A stretch of DNA of 64,000 nt from NCBI RefSeq assembly GCF_932276165.1, contig NC_063997.1:2490001-2554000 (forward strand), written 5' to 3'. Origin of the DNA: Plutella xylostella (taxonomy: Eukaryota > Arthropoda > Insecta > Lepidoptera > Plutellidae). Position numbers and translations under genes: made by a program. Positions within the stretch are counted from its first letter, which is position 1, and every line of letters starts with the position of its first letter. This document shows positions 13,417 through 24,300 of the stretch, piece by piece. Below the pieces are notes generated by a model. That model saw nothing but the letters and a program-made list of their open reading frames with translations. It searched no databases and was not told where the DNA came from.

Positions 13417-16082
13417 TCAGTCTTGGGGCTCACGGCGCCACCAGGGGACGCCGGTCACGTCTTCCTCTTGGTACACCGTGGTTGTTGGCCTGAGTAGAAA
13501 AACATAGAAATTGTAAAATGAATTGAGCAAAAGACGGCTTGTTATATTCGTTATATTTTGGACATGTTGAATTATGATTTTATATGGGATGATAGAACAC
13601 CAAAATGCATTTTGTAATGAAAACATCCCAAGAGTTACTGGAGTTTTACTGCAATCGTATTGTCAAGGAAGAATATGCTGACAGTTTCTTATGTCTATAG
13701 GTAGTATAAAATATTTTTTTCATGAACCTATAGACAACGAATAAGTTTGACGAAGACCATGTTCTCAATATACCTGTATATTTGGCCGCGAGGTAGTGTC
13801 GCCGACATCGGCATGGTTGATGTCAGCAACTGGCAAGCTGGGGCTGGCGCTTCCTGGAAATATAAGAAGATACACTTCTATAGCCCAATACTATTTTACA
13901 TCATCTGCACTTATTCTATTCGATTCTCTGTGGGGGTGTACCTGCACCTGGCTCTCTCGAGTGGAACCTTTGTGCATATCCACAGGGTCTAAACTGTACT
14001 TATTTCTACACCAACTTGATGATGCTAAAGACATGTAGAGTTTGTGGAGTAGCCATGGATAGCATGGGAGGTTTTTCTCCAGCAGAGGGACAAATCATTC
14101 AGCAATTTCAGCACCCTCATATTCTTAGCATTTCAGTGACAAACACGAATTAGTCAGTCAGAGTAGCTATCCGCAGCTTACTGTCCAGGGTTAGACAGAC
14201 ATTCATACATATTTTATTAAGCCCCTGTTCCACAATGTCTGGTTAGTCGCTACCTGTCGGATAAAATACATGCTGTCACTGTCTAAAAAATAATAACAGA
14301 AAGTGACAGCATGTATTTTATCCGTCAGGTAGCCACTAACCAGACATTGTGGAACAGACCCTAAATGTCATTTACATTTTTATATACCCAGAGAGGATTA
14401 TTTCTTATTTTTTTTGGTGACACTTTGGCCACCCCTTTTACTCCCTTCCCAGTTATGTAGCCTTTTGGTACACCCTAAACAGTAAGCCCCTTTTCCCACT
14501 ATGCGATTATATTTAGCTATTTCTCTCAAGATTGCGACGCAACGCAACCCATGATCGCCTATAAAAACGGGTCTTGGCATCGTTGACTCGTAAAATATAT
14601 GCGACCAAGGGTTGCGTCGCAGTCGCGTCGCTTGACAGTCGCCTAGTTGGAAAGGTGCTTAGTCTGTCACTCGGGGAGGCTCCTTTCATTGGCTGTGGCA
14701 ATAAAGCTGTACTCACCGCAATGGGCTGCATGGCTATGTGCGTGTTGGCGCGCAGCTTGCGCTGGCGGATCTCGCGGCGCACGCGGCCCTGCACGCCCAG
14801 CAGCACGGCGCACACGCACGCCGCCAGGCACCCTGCGGGGGACACGCATGTTGTGATTACAATAGGGAGTTTCTAGGTTCCTACATAATATAATGGAGCT
14901 AGGTGAGTTAACTGAGACATTTTGGAGGCTGAAGAGGGATATCAAGTTAATTTGTTTATCGTTTTTATGAGGTAACGTATAAACCACACAGGCGCAGTCC
15001 AAGGCAGGTATTGTAATTACCTTTCACAATAGGAAATAATGATGAACTATGGGGGGAGCAAATCCAAAAAAGGGAGTGAAATGAATTATAATGTGGTGGT
15101 TGATTAAATGCTTGAATGTTGAATACAGGTTGTACAGTTAGTACACCTTGACTGGCATATTTTTTGTTTTGGGTAATCCTTTAAGTAAAATTGTTGATGA
15201 AGGTATTGTAACACTTACCAATATAAACTAAAACTCCAAGGTCACCATTTCTGTTGGTTCTCCTCAGAACAATACCCGCTATACACAGAGAGATCCCGGT
15301 TAACACACCCACCACAAATAACACCTGAAATTAAAAATTCATTATTAGTTTGCATATAAACAGCGATTTGACATAATGGCAACAGAAAAAAGGAGAAAGT
15401 AAAACCAAAATTGTACATGTATGCATTCATGGTTTCAGTTTAAGTGTAGACAATATTAAATGCTACAAACCTGTAAAATATAATAGCACACATATTCAAA
15501 TCCCGGACAGTGTCCTCCGCAAGCTCCATATATGGCCACCTCAGGGCTCATTGATGGAACCGGAGAGCTCAGGGCACGGCTCGGTATCTGTGTCCTCTGG
15601 TCCACATCACACAATGGAAGTGAAAATGCAGAGGCACAGTGCGGGAATGTCAATCCTTCTGATACTCTGGTATGTGGTCTATTTGTCTTCCTAAAACTAT
15701 GATGCCATGTGTTCCCGGACGCATATGGTGCCTGGTACTCTGGTGATGGTGGTCCATATTCTCGCATGGTCCCATTGTAGTATTGAGGAAGCTGGAAACA
15801 AAGATTTTGTTTAGAAAATGGCCTTCTAACAACATTTACAAAGATTCATGATGTAAGGCTTTGCTATAGTCACAATATCACGGTTATTATACCAACCTGG
15901 TAGAGATTGTCGGAGTTGGAGCTGTCGGTGCCGCCGGGCTGGTACACGGAGGGGTTGATGTCCTCGGCCCACGGGAACTTCGCCCGCTGCTGCGCCGCCG
16001 ACACCAACTGTTGCTCGCTCCGCGGCACCACCGTCGTCTGGTACGGGTGCACGCTACGCGGCGATATTTGCTGCTTAAACAT
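13417..16082 (-). CDS. Two-pass membrane protein of unknown function, 293 aa, six coding exons
   Basis: Exons on the minus strand: 16082-15897, 15791-15471, 15324-15219, 14832-14717, 13853-13774 and 13489-13417 (TGA). All junctions keep the frame and have GT/AG ends. The N-terminal half is polar and Tyr/Pro-rich, with PPSPEY around residue 75. CPGFEYVCYYILQ leads into a first membrane segment at about 170-189 (VLFVVGVLTGISLCIAGIVL). An RRTNRNGD loop and a second segment at about 198-217 follow. The basic tail ends GVPWWRREPQD. An untranslated exon precedes it: the acceptor gives an exon start at 16106, and a donor of an upstream exon lies at 16213. Two short upstream ATG frames precede the chosen start. 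I do not recognise the family. Confidence 0.82.
14227..14361. mobile_element. MITE with long terminal inverted repeats
   Basis: Ends CCTGTTCCACAATGTCTGGT and its complement, continuing through a motif that includes CATGCTGTCACT on both sides. Nearly the whole 135 bp is a foldback with a loop of about 20 nt. It lies in the intron between exons 4 and 5 of the membrane-protein gene. A diverged relative is at 62727-63050. Confidence 0.8.
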
Positions 16083-16106
16083 CTTTCATGGATATGCCTC
16101 AATCAT

Positions 16107-16573
16107 CTGAAAACAGGAAAACGGTGAAAATATTGAATCACATCGTATCGTAAGCGTGTACATTTTATAAACAAGCGTCTAAGGTTCCACGAAACCATAA
16201 AAAAAGTACTTACCATACGGAAGAAATATTTTTAAGTAGTTATTCTTGTAAATAAATAAATGAAATTTTACTTAGCGTTTACGAATGTTGTGTAAATTCA
16301 TGAAAATTATCACTAAAACAATACAAAATAAATTAAATTTCTAAAATCTGCGCCATGTTTATTTTTTTCTGTATACGTTTTTTTTTAATCATTAATTTAT
16401 TTCGTTCATTTCATTCGGTCAGTGTTTTTTTTTTTTGTGGGCTGTGCAAAATTTTAATCGTGTTTTACCGGTACAGTAATATCGATAGATTTAATAACGA
16501 TTTAAGGCGGTTATTTTTGTGTACTATTTGGTGGTCTGTGTGTTTTTTGACACTTGGCGATGCAATTTGTCTA
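16107..16573. promoter_or_regulatory. Shared 5' region of two divergent genes
   Basis: On the minus side an untranslated exon ends with donor GTAAGT at 16213. On the plus side a likely untranslated exon ends at donor GTAAGT near 16575. The transcription starts must therefore lie in the roughly 140 bp around 16215-16355, which would be a bidirectional promoter. No TATA box or initiator is clear enough to place a start. Confidence 0.5.
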
Positions 16574-16855
16574 TGGTAAGTTGTGGTGCTGTGCCTTGCT
16601 GAGGCCTTGCTTGCTGAAAAAGAAACCGAAATAGCAAAGATTTTGTTTTTACATTTGTGTCTAAACTTGAATTGGTGCTGATTTTATTTATCCAATATAA
16701 CAATACCCGTTTATATGATTTTGGAATCATGAATCATTGCATAAATACAGCCACTTCATAGCAATCACAACATTGCCAATGGCTTGAGGCTCACAGGACA
16801 CCAAACACAAACATTGAAACCGCTAAAGCATCCAGTAACGGGTTTTATTGGAGCC

Positions 16856-18238
16856 ATGAACAAAATGGCAATAGGGAACGGCTCCGCAGAGAATGGCATG
16901 AACGGCGACGACGAGCGAGCGTCCGCGGGGAGCTACTGCAAGGACTACATCCGCGGGCTGTGCGCGCGCGACGCCTGCCGCTACCTGCACGACCTGCCGC
17001 CCAGGCACCTGCTCAAGGAGATGTTCCGCTTCTGCCACGACTTCCAGAACAAGGGCTGCTACCGGAACAACTGCAAGTTCATCCACAGCTCGCGCGAGGA
17101 CGAGGATCAGTTCTACTGCACGGGGCAGTTCCCGCGCGACGTGCGCAGCGTGCCCGTGTGCCAGGCCTTCCTGCGCCAGGCCTGCGCCAGCCCCGACTGC
17201 AAGTACTTCCACCCGCCCGACCTGCCCGCCAGCGACACCCTCCCGGACATGAACGTCCCACCGCCCCCCTTCTCACGACCCCCACCGCACATCAGAGATG
17301 ATGATTCTCCTCCAGAAGCTAAGTTTAGAAGGTACACCTACGAAGATAATGTAATTGAACTCAATGGCCTCCCGCCTCTCCCCCCATGCTCCAACTGTGA
17401 CTCCCTCAACCATAAAGTGAAATTATTACATGACAACATCAGTGTCCTGTTGAAGAAAGTTGCAGACTTAACAGAGAAGAATCAGCAGCTGACATCTATG
17501 AATGAGTTCTTACTGGAGCAAACCACATCCATGAGAAGTGAACAGTCTTGTGTAATAACATCCCGGCATGGCACATCAGCCCCTGTATCCCTTGCCACTG
17601 TGAGTATGACCCCAGTGGTCAGTTTGGCTGGAGCTCTGCCAACGCTAGTGCCGGCCAATGGTGCTACCAACCTAACTCTAGCCCCAGCCGCATCTCGGGC
17701 TCAAATAATTCCTACTCCACAAATACTTACAGTGAGCACTACACAACAGTTAATGGGTAATTCTGGGACCCTCATAGTGACCAGTGCAGGTGCTCAGCAG
17801 TTAATGCAAGTGAGTGACTCAGGGAACCTGATGGGAGGAGGTCAGACTGTGGTGGCAGTGACACCGGCGCAGTTGACGCTGGCTCCGCCGGGGCAGCAGC
17901 TCATGAGCAGCGGGCCGCAGACCACGGTGGTGCAGCAGCAGTTGGTGCAGCCGCACCAGCACCCGGCGCCGCAGTTCACGCAGCAGCAGCACCTGCAGCA
18001 GTCCGCGCAGCACCTGGCGGCTCAGCAGTCTGCCCAGCACTTGGCGGTGCAGCAGTCCGCGCAGCACCTGGCGGACCTGCAGTCCTCGCAGCACCTGGCG
18101 CAGTCGCAGCAGCTGGTGCACCAGACCTCCACGCAGCAGATCACCATCTCCAGCACCAGCCAGCCCCTGCAGCTGCCCAACTCGCAGGCGCAGACCATTA
18201 CCTTCCCAATCATATCTCAGAGCATTTTGCCTCATTAA
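16856..18238 (+). CDS. ZC3H10: CCCH zinc-finger protein, ZC3H10 ortholog (460 aa)
   Basis: Single-exon coding region. Three CCCH fingers share the pattern C-x7-C-x4-C-x3-H at about residues 28-45, 60-77 and 102-119. The second finger, FCHDFQNKGCYRNNCKFIH, followed by an EDED stretch, matches the metazoan ZC3H10 signature. A Leu/Lys-rich coiled coil (KVKLLHDNISVLLKKV onward) and a long low-complexity Ala/Gln/Ser tail follow, and the C-terminus FPIISQSILPH resembles the ZC3H10 end. ZC3H10 proteins are RNA-binding and linked to mitochondrial regulation and miRNA handling in mammals; the role here is inferred. The frame is open from an ATG at 16784, but a CAG acceptor at 16796 and the donor at 16575 suggest those codons are intronic, so 16856 was chosen. 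Poly(A) signal AATAAA at 18548-18553. Confidence 0.9.
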   Translation: MNKMAIGNGSAENGMNGDDERASAGSYCKDYIRGLCARDACRYLHDLPPRHLLKEMFRFCHDFQNKGCYRNNCKFIHSSREDEDQFYCTGQFPRDVRSVPVCQAFLRQACASPDCKYFHPPDLPASDTLPDMNVPPPPFSRPPPHIRDDDSPPEAKFRRYTYEDNVIELNGLPPLPPCSNCDSLNHKVKLLHDNISVLLKKVADLTEKNQQLTSMNEFLLEQTTSMRSEQSCVITSRHGTSAPVSLATVSMTPVVSLAGALPTLVPANGATNLTLAPAASRAQIIPTPQILTVSTTQQLMGNSGTLIVTSAGAQQLMQVSDSGNLMGGGQTVVAVTPAQLTLAPPGQQLMSSGPQTTVVQQQLVQPHQHPAPQFTQQQHLQQSAQHLAAQQSAQHLAVQQSAQHLADLQSSQHLAQSQQLVHQTSTQQITISSTSQPLQLPNSQAQTITFPIISQSILPH

Positions 18239-18547
18239 ATTGAATTTTAGTTGTGTGACAATGATAAATACTTGCATTAGTTGAGAATGTTGATCTTGCT
18301 AATTTATGTGATATTACTGGATAATTAATGGTAGCTTGCTCTTAATGAATGTTATTAATTTATGATAGTTCAAGCAGGGACATTGATCATTTTACGAGTA
18401 TGTAATGTGTAAGGCAAAGTCCCTATGCAAGTATTGTATACGATAATGTATGTAATAATGATACCATGAGCCTGATTTAAAATGTTATCATTATAACAGT
18501 AATTTAAGTTATGCACTAAGTAGTAATTACTATAGGTATTTTTTTAG

Positions 18548-18587
18548 AATAAAATAATCAGCTATGACTAATTTATACACTTTTATT
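18548..18587. terminator. Facing poly(A) signals of two convergent genes
   Basis: AATAAA on the plus strand at 18548-18553 serves the ZC3H10-like gene. AATAAA on the minus strand at 18587-18582 serves the gene starting at 19739. They are about 30 bp apart and face each other, so the two transcripts should overlap at their 3' ends. Confidence 0.65.
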
Positions 18588-18617
18588 TGTTATATATTAC
18601 TTTTACAAGTCTCTCCT

Positions 18618-19739
18618 TTACAAGGGTTTATATGTAACATTCTCTCTAACATAACAATCATTCCTTTTATAGCGCAACATCTTTCCGTGCACCCCCACCA
18701 CAAAGTTCCCCCTCTTGTCGAACGCTACCGCTGATGCGCTCCCGGGAATATGATCAACCTTAATAATTTGCCTGCTCTTATTTATGTAAAACAAATTGTG
18801 GCTGGCAACAAACACCAAGTCCTTATAAAACGTTATTTGAGCGACTCCGCTATACTTCACTTCTCCCATGAAGGTACACCGTGAAGGTTGAAGAGAGAAT
18901 GAAGGCAACATGAATAGTACTCCTTTTTTGATGTAATAGAAATTGTTTTTGTCATCTATAGCCAGTTCGCTGAAGCCTTGTAGTAGGTTGTAGGGTATTT
19001 TCTTCACGCCATCCAGGATGTAAAGTTGTTCGTATCCGTTAAAGCTTTCGGTTACATACTTGTTGCCATCCTTGTCTATGAAGATCATGTCTACCTTCAG
19101 TCCGGGGCTGGAGTCGAGCTCGGCTCTATGTGAGGCGTAGTTGTACTTGTAGATGCCCCGTGCGGTGCCGAAGTATACGTCTGAGTATAACTTGTCCACT
19201 GCTACGGAGTAACTGCGGCCGGGTGGCAACCCTGGGTGTAAGGTTGAACATGAGGTATGATGAAGAGAGGATAACAATATCTAAAGAAGATGGGATAGAG
19301 TACAGAGCAATGGATAAGTATGTACTTAGTCTGGGACTGAGAAATCTGACCCCTAAAGTAGCATTATCAGTGTGAGAGCGCTCAGGTTTCTGTTGTCCAG
19401 TAAGGGCGTCCGTTGAGCCATTTTGGATATGTTCCTTGTTTGCGGCCATAAATTAAATAGAAACTTACCTTGTACTTTCACAGGCATATCTGCGTTAGCT
19501 TCCAGGATATACACATCGAATACGACGCCCTTGTCGCCGCGTCCCCTCGCCACGTAGAACAAGTTGCCGAAGATGTCATAGTGAGCGTCGACTGGCGTGG
19601 CGTCCCCAATGTCGATGGCTCGAGACATGTTGTAATGGTCATTCTCAATCTTCACTCGATAGTGGCAGACATCGTGAGGAATATCAAAACCATTACAACC
19701 CCAAAGAGTTAGAACGATTCCCAATATGATTAACTTCAT
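18618..19739 (-). CDS. Ommochrome-binding-protein-like secreted protein, 294 aa, two exons
   Basis: Exons 19739-19469 and 19231-18618 (minus), joined in phase 1 with GTAAGT donor and CACCCAG acceptor. The N-terminus MKLIILGIVLTLWGCNG is a typical signal peptide. The body carries repeating beta-propeller-like segments: DAHYDIFGNLFYVA, DKLYSDVYFGTARGIYKYNY, AIDDKNNFYYIKKGVLF, VAFDKRGNFVVGVHGKMLRYK. This layout and length match lepidopteran ommochrome-binding proteins, haemolymph carriers that bind the eye and epidermal pigment precursor in Manduca. The family call rests on remembered motifs, not a search; other yellow- or propeller-type secreted proteins are the alternative. One intron of 237 bp. 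Minus-strand poly(A) signal at 18587-18582. Confidence 0.75.
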
Positions 19740-21140
19740 TTCAAATGCAACCGTCGTCTTCGATTTTCAAAATACAACTGCCAGTCTAGGATCTAACGCT
19801 GTTGTTTTGAAGATTTATCTAAAAATACTTATGCGGTGTTAGCGCACTTTTAACAGCTGTAAGATAAGTAAAGTAGCGTCGTTAGACTATAACGACGCAT
19901 TGACTATTGTAGGTACTATAACTTGCAATAAATAGTTCCTCTATCCCACTGTAAGAGTAGTCAATTATCGTTAGCAGGTCACTGGAAGGAGATAATGCTA
20001 GGGAAAAATATGTGTGTGATTCAGTCTTAATAATTTATTATTCAAATCAGTAAAATTTTATTGTAATAACATAATACTAGGTATATTATATGCTTAAGTA
20101 TTTATAGATTCAATACATTGTAAATAAATAGTCGCAGATACTTAGTATCTACTAAAGGTACATTTACATTATTATTTTAGTCATCATCAGTTGATTGCAG
20201 TGCACTGCTGAAGGCACTCTAGCTTAACAAAAACGAACGAGAGTAGTTCGTTTTGAGTAAGAAAAGAGCCTGTTTTACGAGATCTCCGATGCACTTTTTT
20301 GCAGAAGCATTTTCCAGACGCTGTTGCAGATCTTAAGACCTCCTACATACTTATGAGGTATAATAAAATAAGTACTAATGCTATTGTACAAAATTATATG
20401 CTAGAATATTCGGGCTCATTATTTTCAAGAAATATGTTTAATAGTCTATAGTAGCCCTTAATCTTCCCCTGCTGGACATAGGCCTTGCTCAGGAGCTCTA
20501 CTCTGTACTAGACTAGACTTACATTAACATAAATTACACTGCTTAGCAATTAATCACATGCATAATCGCCTTATAATAATTTAATTACATTATTGTGGTG
20601 TTCAATATTTGTACATGATTGTTATGATCTATATCCTATACTAAGGGCAATATAAAGGTGCATTCGTCTCAAGATCGGCCATTGACACTTCATAAATTAC
20701 TGGAATCGCAATATCCGATAAGTACAATCCATGGAAAATTAGTGGGTAGATTAGGTAGTTCTCTACGAGAAGGTTTTCATCCATGAAATTATCCATTTAT
20801 TTTTCATATACCTATTCCTTCCGTTGTCACTACCTACTATATTGTGTTTGTCCATGTCCGGCTGTTGACAATAATTGTTAGGTACCATTTCGGTCATATT
20901 TCGCGAAGCGCAGTACAAAGTGCTATACAATCGTTTGGGCTGTCTTATTAATTCCTTGACAGTGTAACTCATCTCATATACTTCCTTTTTATGTCAGTAG
21001 ATGTGTGTATTCCTCTCATCACTGGCTATTGACAATAGTATTACCATTTTTGTCATCTTTCTTCATACAACATGTTGTAAAAGTGGTATACTAAGCCGAA
21101 AGGGGTTACTCAGCTCATTCTGAACAACTTTTATTTATTA
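19740..21140. other. Intergenic region with LINE debris
   Basis: AT-rich, no gene seen. CCCCTGCTGGACATAGGCCT near 20467 is the sort of 3' fragment left by lepidopteran RTE LINEs. The promoter of the gene starting at 19739 must lie in the left part but has no clear motif. Confidence 0.5.
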
Positions 21141-21335
21141 CTAGCTGTTCCCGCGAGCTTCGTTTCGCCATAAAAAGTTTTCCCGTGGGAATTCCGGGTT
21201 AAAAAATAGCCTATGTTCTTTCCCAGGGTCTAGACCATATCTATACCAAATTTCATTCAAATCTGTTTAGTAGTTTTTGCGTGAAAGAGTAACAGACAGA
21301 CACAGTTACTTTCGCATTTATAATATTAGTTAGGA
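21141..21335 (-). mobile_element. Short non-autonomous Helitron
   Basis: Read on the minus strand it begins TCCTAACTAATATTATAAAT and ends in a GC-rich hairpin (CTCGCGGGAACAG) followed by CTAG, between a host A and T. No target duplication, as expected for Helitrons. The same termini bound the large element at 26513-30660. Confidence 0.85.
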
Positions 21336-21378
21336 TACCTACAACACAATCTGTTGTGATCTCATTCCTTCCCTGTCA

Positions 21379-24300
21379 TTACTGCATGTGTTCGTCCATA
21401 TCAGGGTGCTGCTGCTCCATTTGGCACAGTAGGTAGGCGGGCAGGCGGCCGGAGCGGTCGCTCTTGATCTTGTGCACCTTCCAGCGGTGGCCTTGCAGGA
21501 TCTTCCTGCGAGGGAGGTGGTGGGTTAGAAGTTTGTGGGTAGTTTGGGATGTAGGCTTAAGGTTTGTGCTAATGAAATGGTGTAATAGGGTCACTCAGTG
21601 AACCTTGGCTAAGGGTACTCTCAATCAAGTTACCACTGGAAAAAATAGAGGCTTGGACTTCTTGTATTGGTTGCTTTCGACTAAATAGCTGCTTTTCACT
21701 GTTACTTTAGATACCCTGCAATTAAACGCTGGAACAAGCAGCCTCAGCCATAACTTACTTTGTATTAAACGAGACCTCTCATAGCAGATATCGCTCTCCT
21801 CACCTAAATAGCCGCTTTTCGCGGTAGCTTTAACTATGCTCCAACTAAATAATGTCAATAATAGTAGTAAACTCACTTGGTGTTGAACTTCTTGTAGCAG
21901 AGGTCGCACTCGACGGTGCCCTGACGCAGGTGTATGTCGCGCACGTGCCGCTTCATGTCGTGTTGGTACGAGAACATCTTCTCACAATGACACTTAGTAG
22001 TAGCATTATACCTGGCTTATCCAGACTGCTACGGCTAAAATATTAGCATTTTGTGGTGGTTTTAAGTTCGCCGCAAGCTAATGCTGGAACAAGCTGCCTT
22101 CGCCATAACTTACTTGGTATTAAACGAAACTTTTTGTAGCCGATATCGCACTCTTCATCTAAATAGAAGCTTTTCGCAGAGCTTTAAGTATGCTGCTACT
22201 AAATAGTGTCAATAAAAGTATTGAACTCACTTGGTGTTGAACTTCTTGTAGCAGAGGTCGCACTCGACGGTGCCCTGGCGCAGGTGTATGTCGCGCACGT
22301 GCCGCTTCATGTCGTGCTGGTACGAGAACATCTTCTCGCAGTACGTGCACTGCAAGTTCTGGCGCCATTATTATGTTATTTACTTCTTGTTTGGTTAGTT
22401 ATAGTAGAGGTAGGAAAAAGGGGCAAATTTTGTAACATGGCAATCTCAGGTTCCTTTATTTACTTCGTTTGAATTGATTTACTAGCTATATGGTTACAGC
22501 GAGATAGTGATAGTCAGCATGATTCTGTCCGCTATTATCATATTGTTTCTTGATTCACAGACGTTATAGTAACTAACAAGATAAAAGATGGTCTTGTTCT
22601 GGCCTAATTTAGAATAGAATAGAATAGAATAGAATACTACTTTATTGACTAAAAATAACACAAATAACAATTTATACAGTGGAGTTAAAGCAATAGGCGG
22701 CCTTATCGCTAAAAGCGATCTCTTCCAGGCAACCTTTGGGTGGAGGAATGACTTAAAGAATAAGGTGGGAAGGTGTACAAATATAGTAGTAAACATTCAC
22801 AATTTTTATAATAAATACTTAAATACATACATACAAGATATACAAAAAGGCAGAGGAAATAGTTATCTAGATTTATATTATATATACTTAGGTACTATTG
22901 CAAGATAGATAATGTTCGTTTACCTGATTTTTGAATGCTATAATTGTCTTGGCAAAACGGATATTTAGTGGTAATGCATTCCACAGTCTTATAGCAGTAA
23001 CAGTAAATGAGTTGCTGTAAAACTCAGTAGTATGCGATGGGAAATTCAATAGACGCATTTGTGAGGAGAATTTACCACACGACAAGTTCTGGTTCTTAAG
23101 TATTTTACTTCTAACAAATTAGTATTTTCAATAAATGATTCTATAAACAGACAGGATGTAGTTTCATAATTCAGACAAACAATACTAATAGTAACATTTA
23201 CCTTAAACGGCCTCGACGTGCTATGCACATGCCGCATATGCTTGGCCAAGTTGCTCGACGTAGTAGTAGCTTTGGGACACTGGGTACACTTGAATGGTTT
23301 GTCGACGAGGTGCGAGCGCTTGTGTACTTTGAGCAGGTCGATGGTGCGGCCCTGGTAGGGACACACGTCGCATTTGAACGGGAATATGTTGTCGTGTGTG
23401 CTCCTGGGAAGGGGAATTGGTGATAGATATTTGTGGTATATAATAGTTAATTATTCATTGCAATGAAACAAATGACAGTGTAATTCAATGTGGCGGTTTA
23501 TACAGAATTTGAACATGGAGTAAGGGCACGAGACATAAACATCACTGACAAACACACATAATATACTAACAAATTTTCAAAATCCACTATTACGAATATC
23601 ACATTCACACACTTCAAATTCCCCCTATGGCATAAATCATAATAATTAAGGTTCCAGTAAGGTTTTACATTATCTAAAACTCAGGTGTAATACTTCTATC
23701 CGCTGATAAGAAATTGACGTGATTGTAACGTGGATCGAGGAACTGGTAATTCAATAGAATCTAACTTTCAAAATCCACACTTACGAATATCACACTCACG
23801 TGTGCACAAGTACGAATCCACCCAATTCTTACAAACATTACACTCGAATACTCACATGTGCACGAGCAGGCTGGCCTTAGACTTGGCGGTCTTGCCGCAG
23901 GTGTCGCACAGGAAGCGCTTCTTGCCCACACCGGGGCCGGGCTCGGGCGGCGCCTTGTCCTGCTTGATGAACCGCGCCTTGCACTTGGGCAGGTGCTTGT
24001 TGTAGGATGGCTGCGGGAGAAAGTGTGGTCAGAGAAGAGTTATACTCGCACATAACGAAACTTGTTCTTTCATGTGAGACTACTATTTACAGTAATTACA
24101 TAATTCATTATAATCCGATTAAAACATCTTCTTTTAAACTTCTCTCCCTAAACTCTGGTGAGTTTTTACAAATTTTGCTTTAGCCATTTATGTCCATATA
24201 TTTAATGACCTCTTTGTAGTTGTTTGTTTGCCATTGATTATCATAAACATTAATCCTTTTATCTAATATAAGGCTTTTAGAATCATCTTCAACTCTGGGT

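Noticed and set aside
14398..15002. Overlapping frames of 60-111 codons on both strands
   Set aside because: They cross validated exon boundaries of the minus-strand membrane-protein gene and are shadows of the 14717-14832 exon and its introns.
16784..16855. Upstream ATG extending the ZC3H10-like protein by 24 residues
   Set aside because: A CAG acceptor at 16796 paired with the donor at 16575 suggests these codons are intronic; the extension has no resemblance to ZC3H10.
16823..18277. Antisense and alternate-frame ORFs opposite the ZC3H10-like gene, including a 152-codon one
   Set aside because: They are the complement of GC-rich, Gln-repeat coding sequence and show no recognisable protein features.
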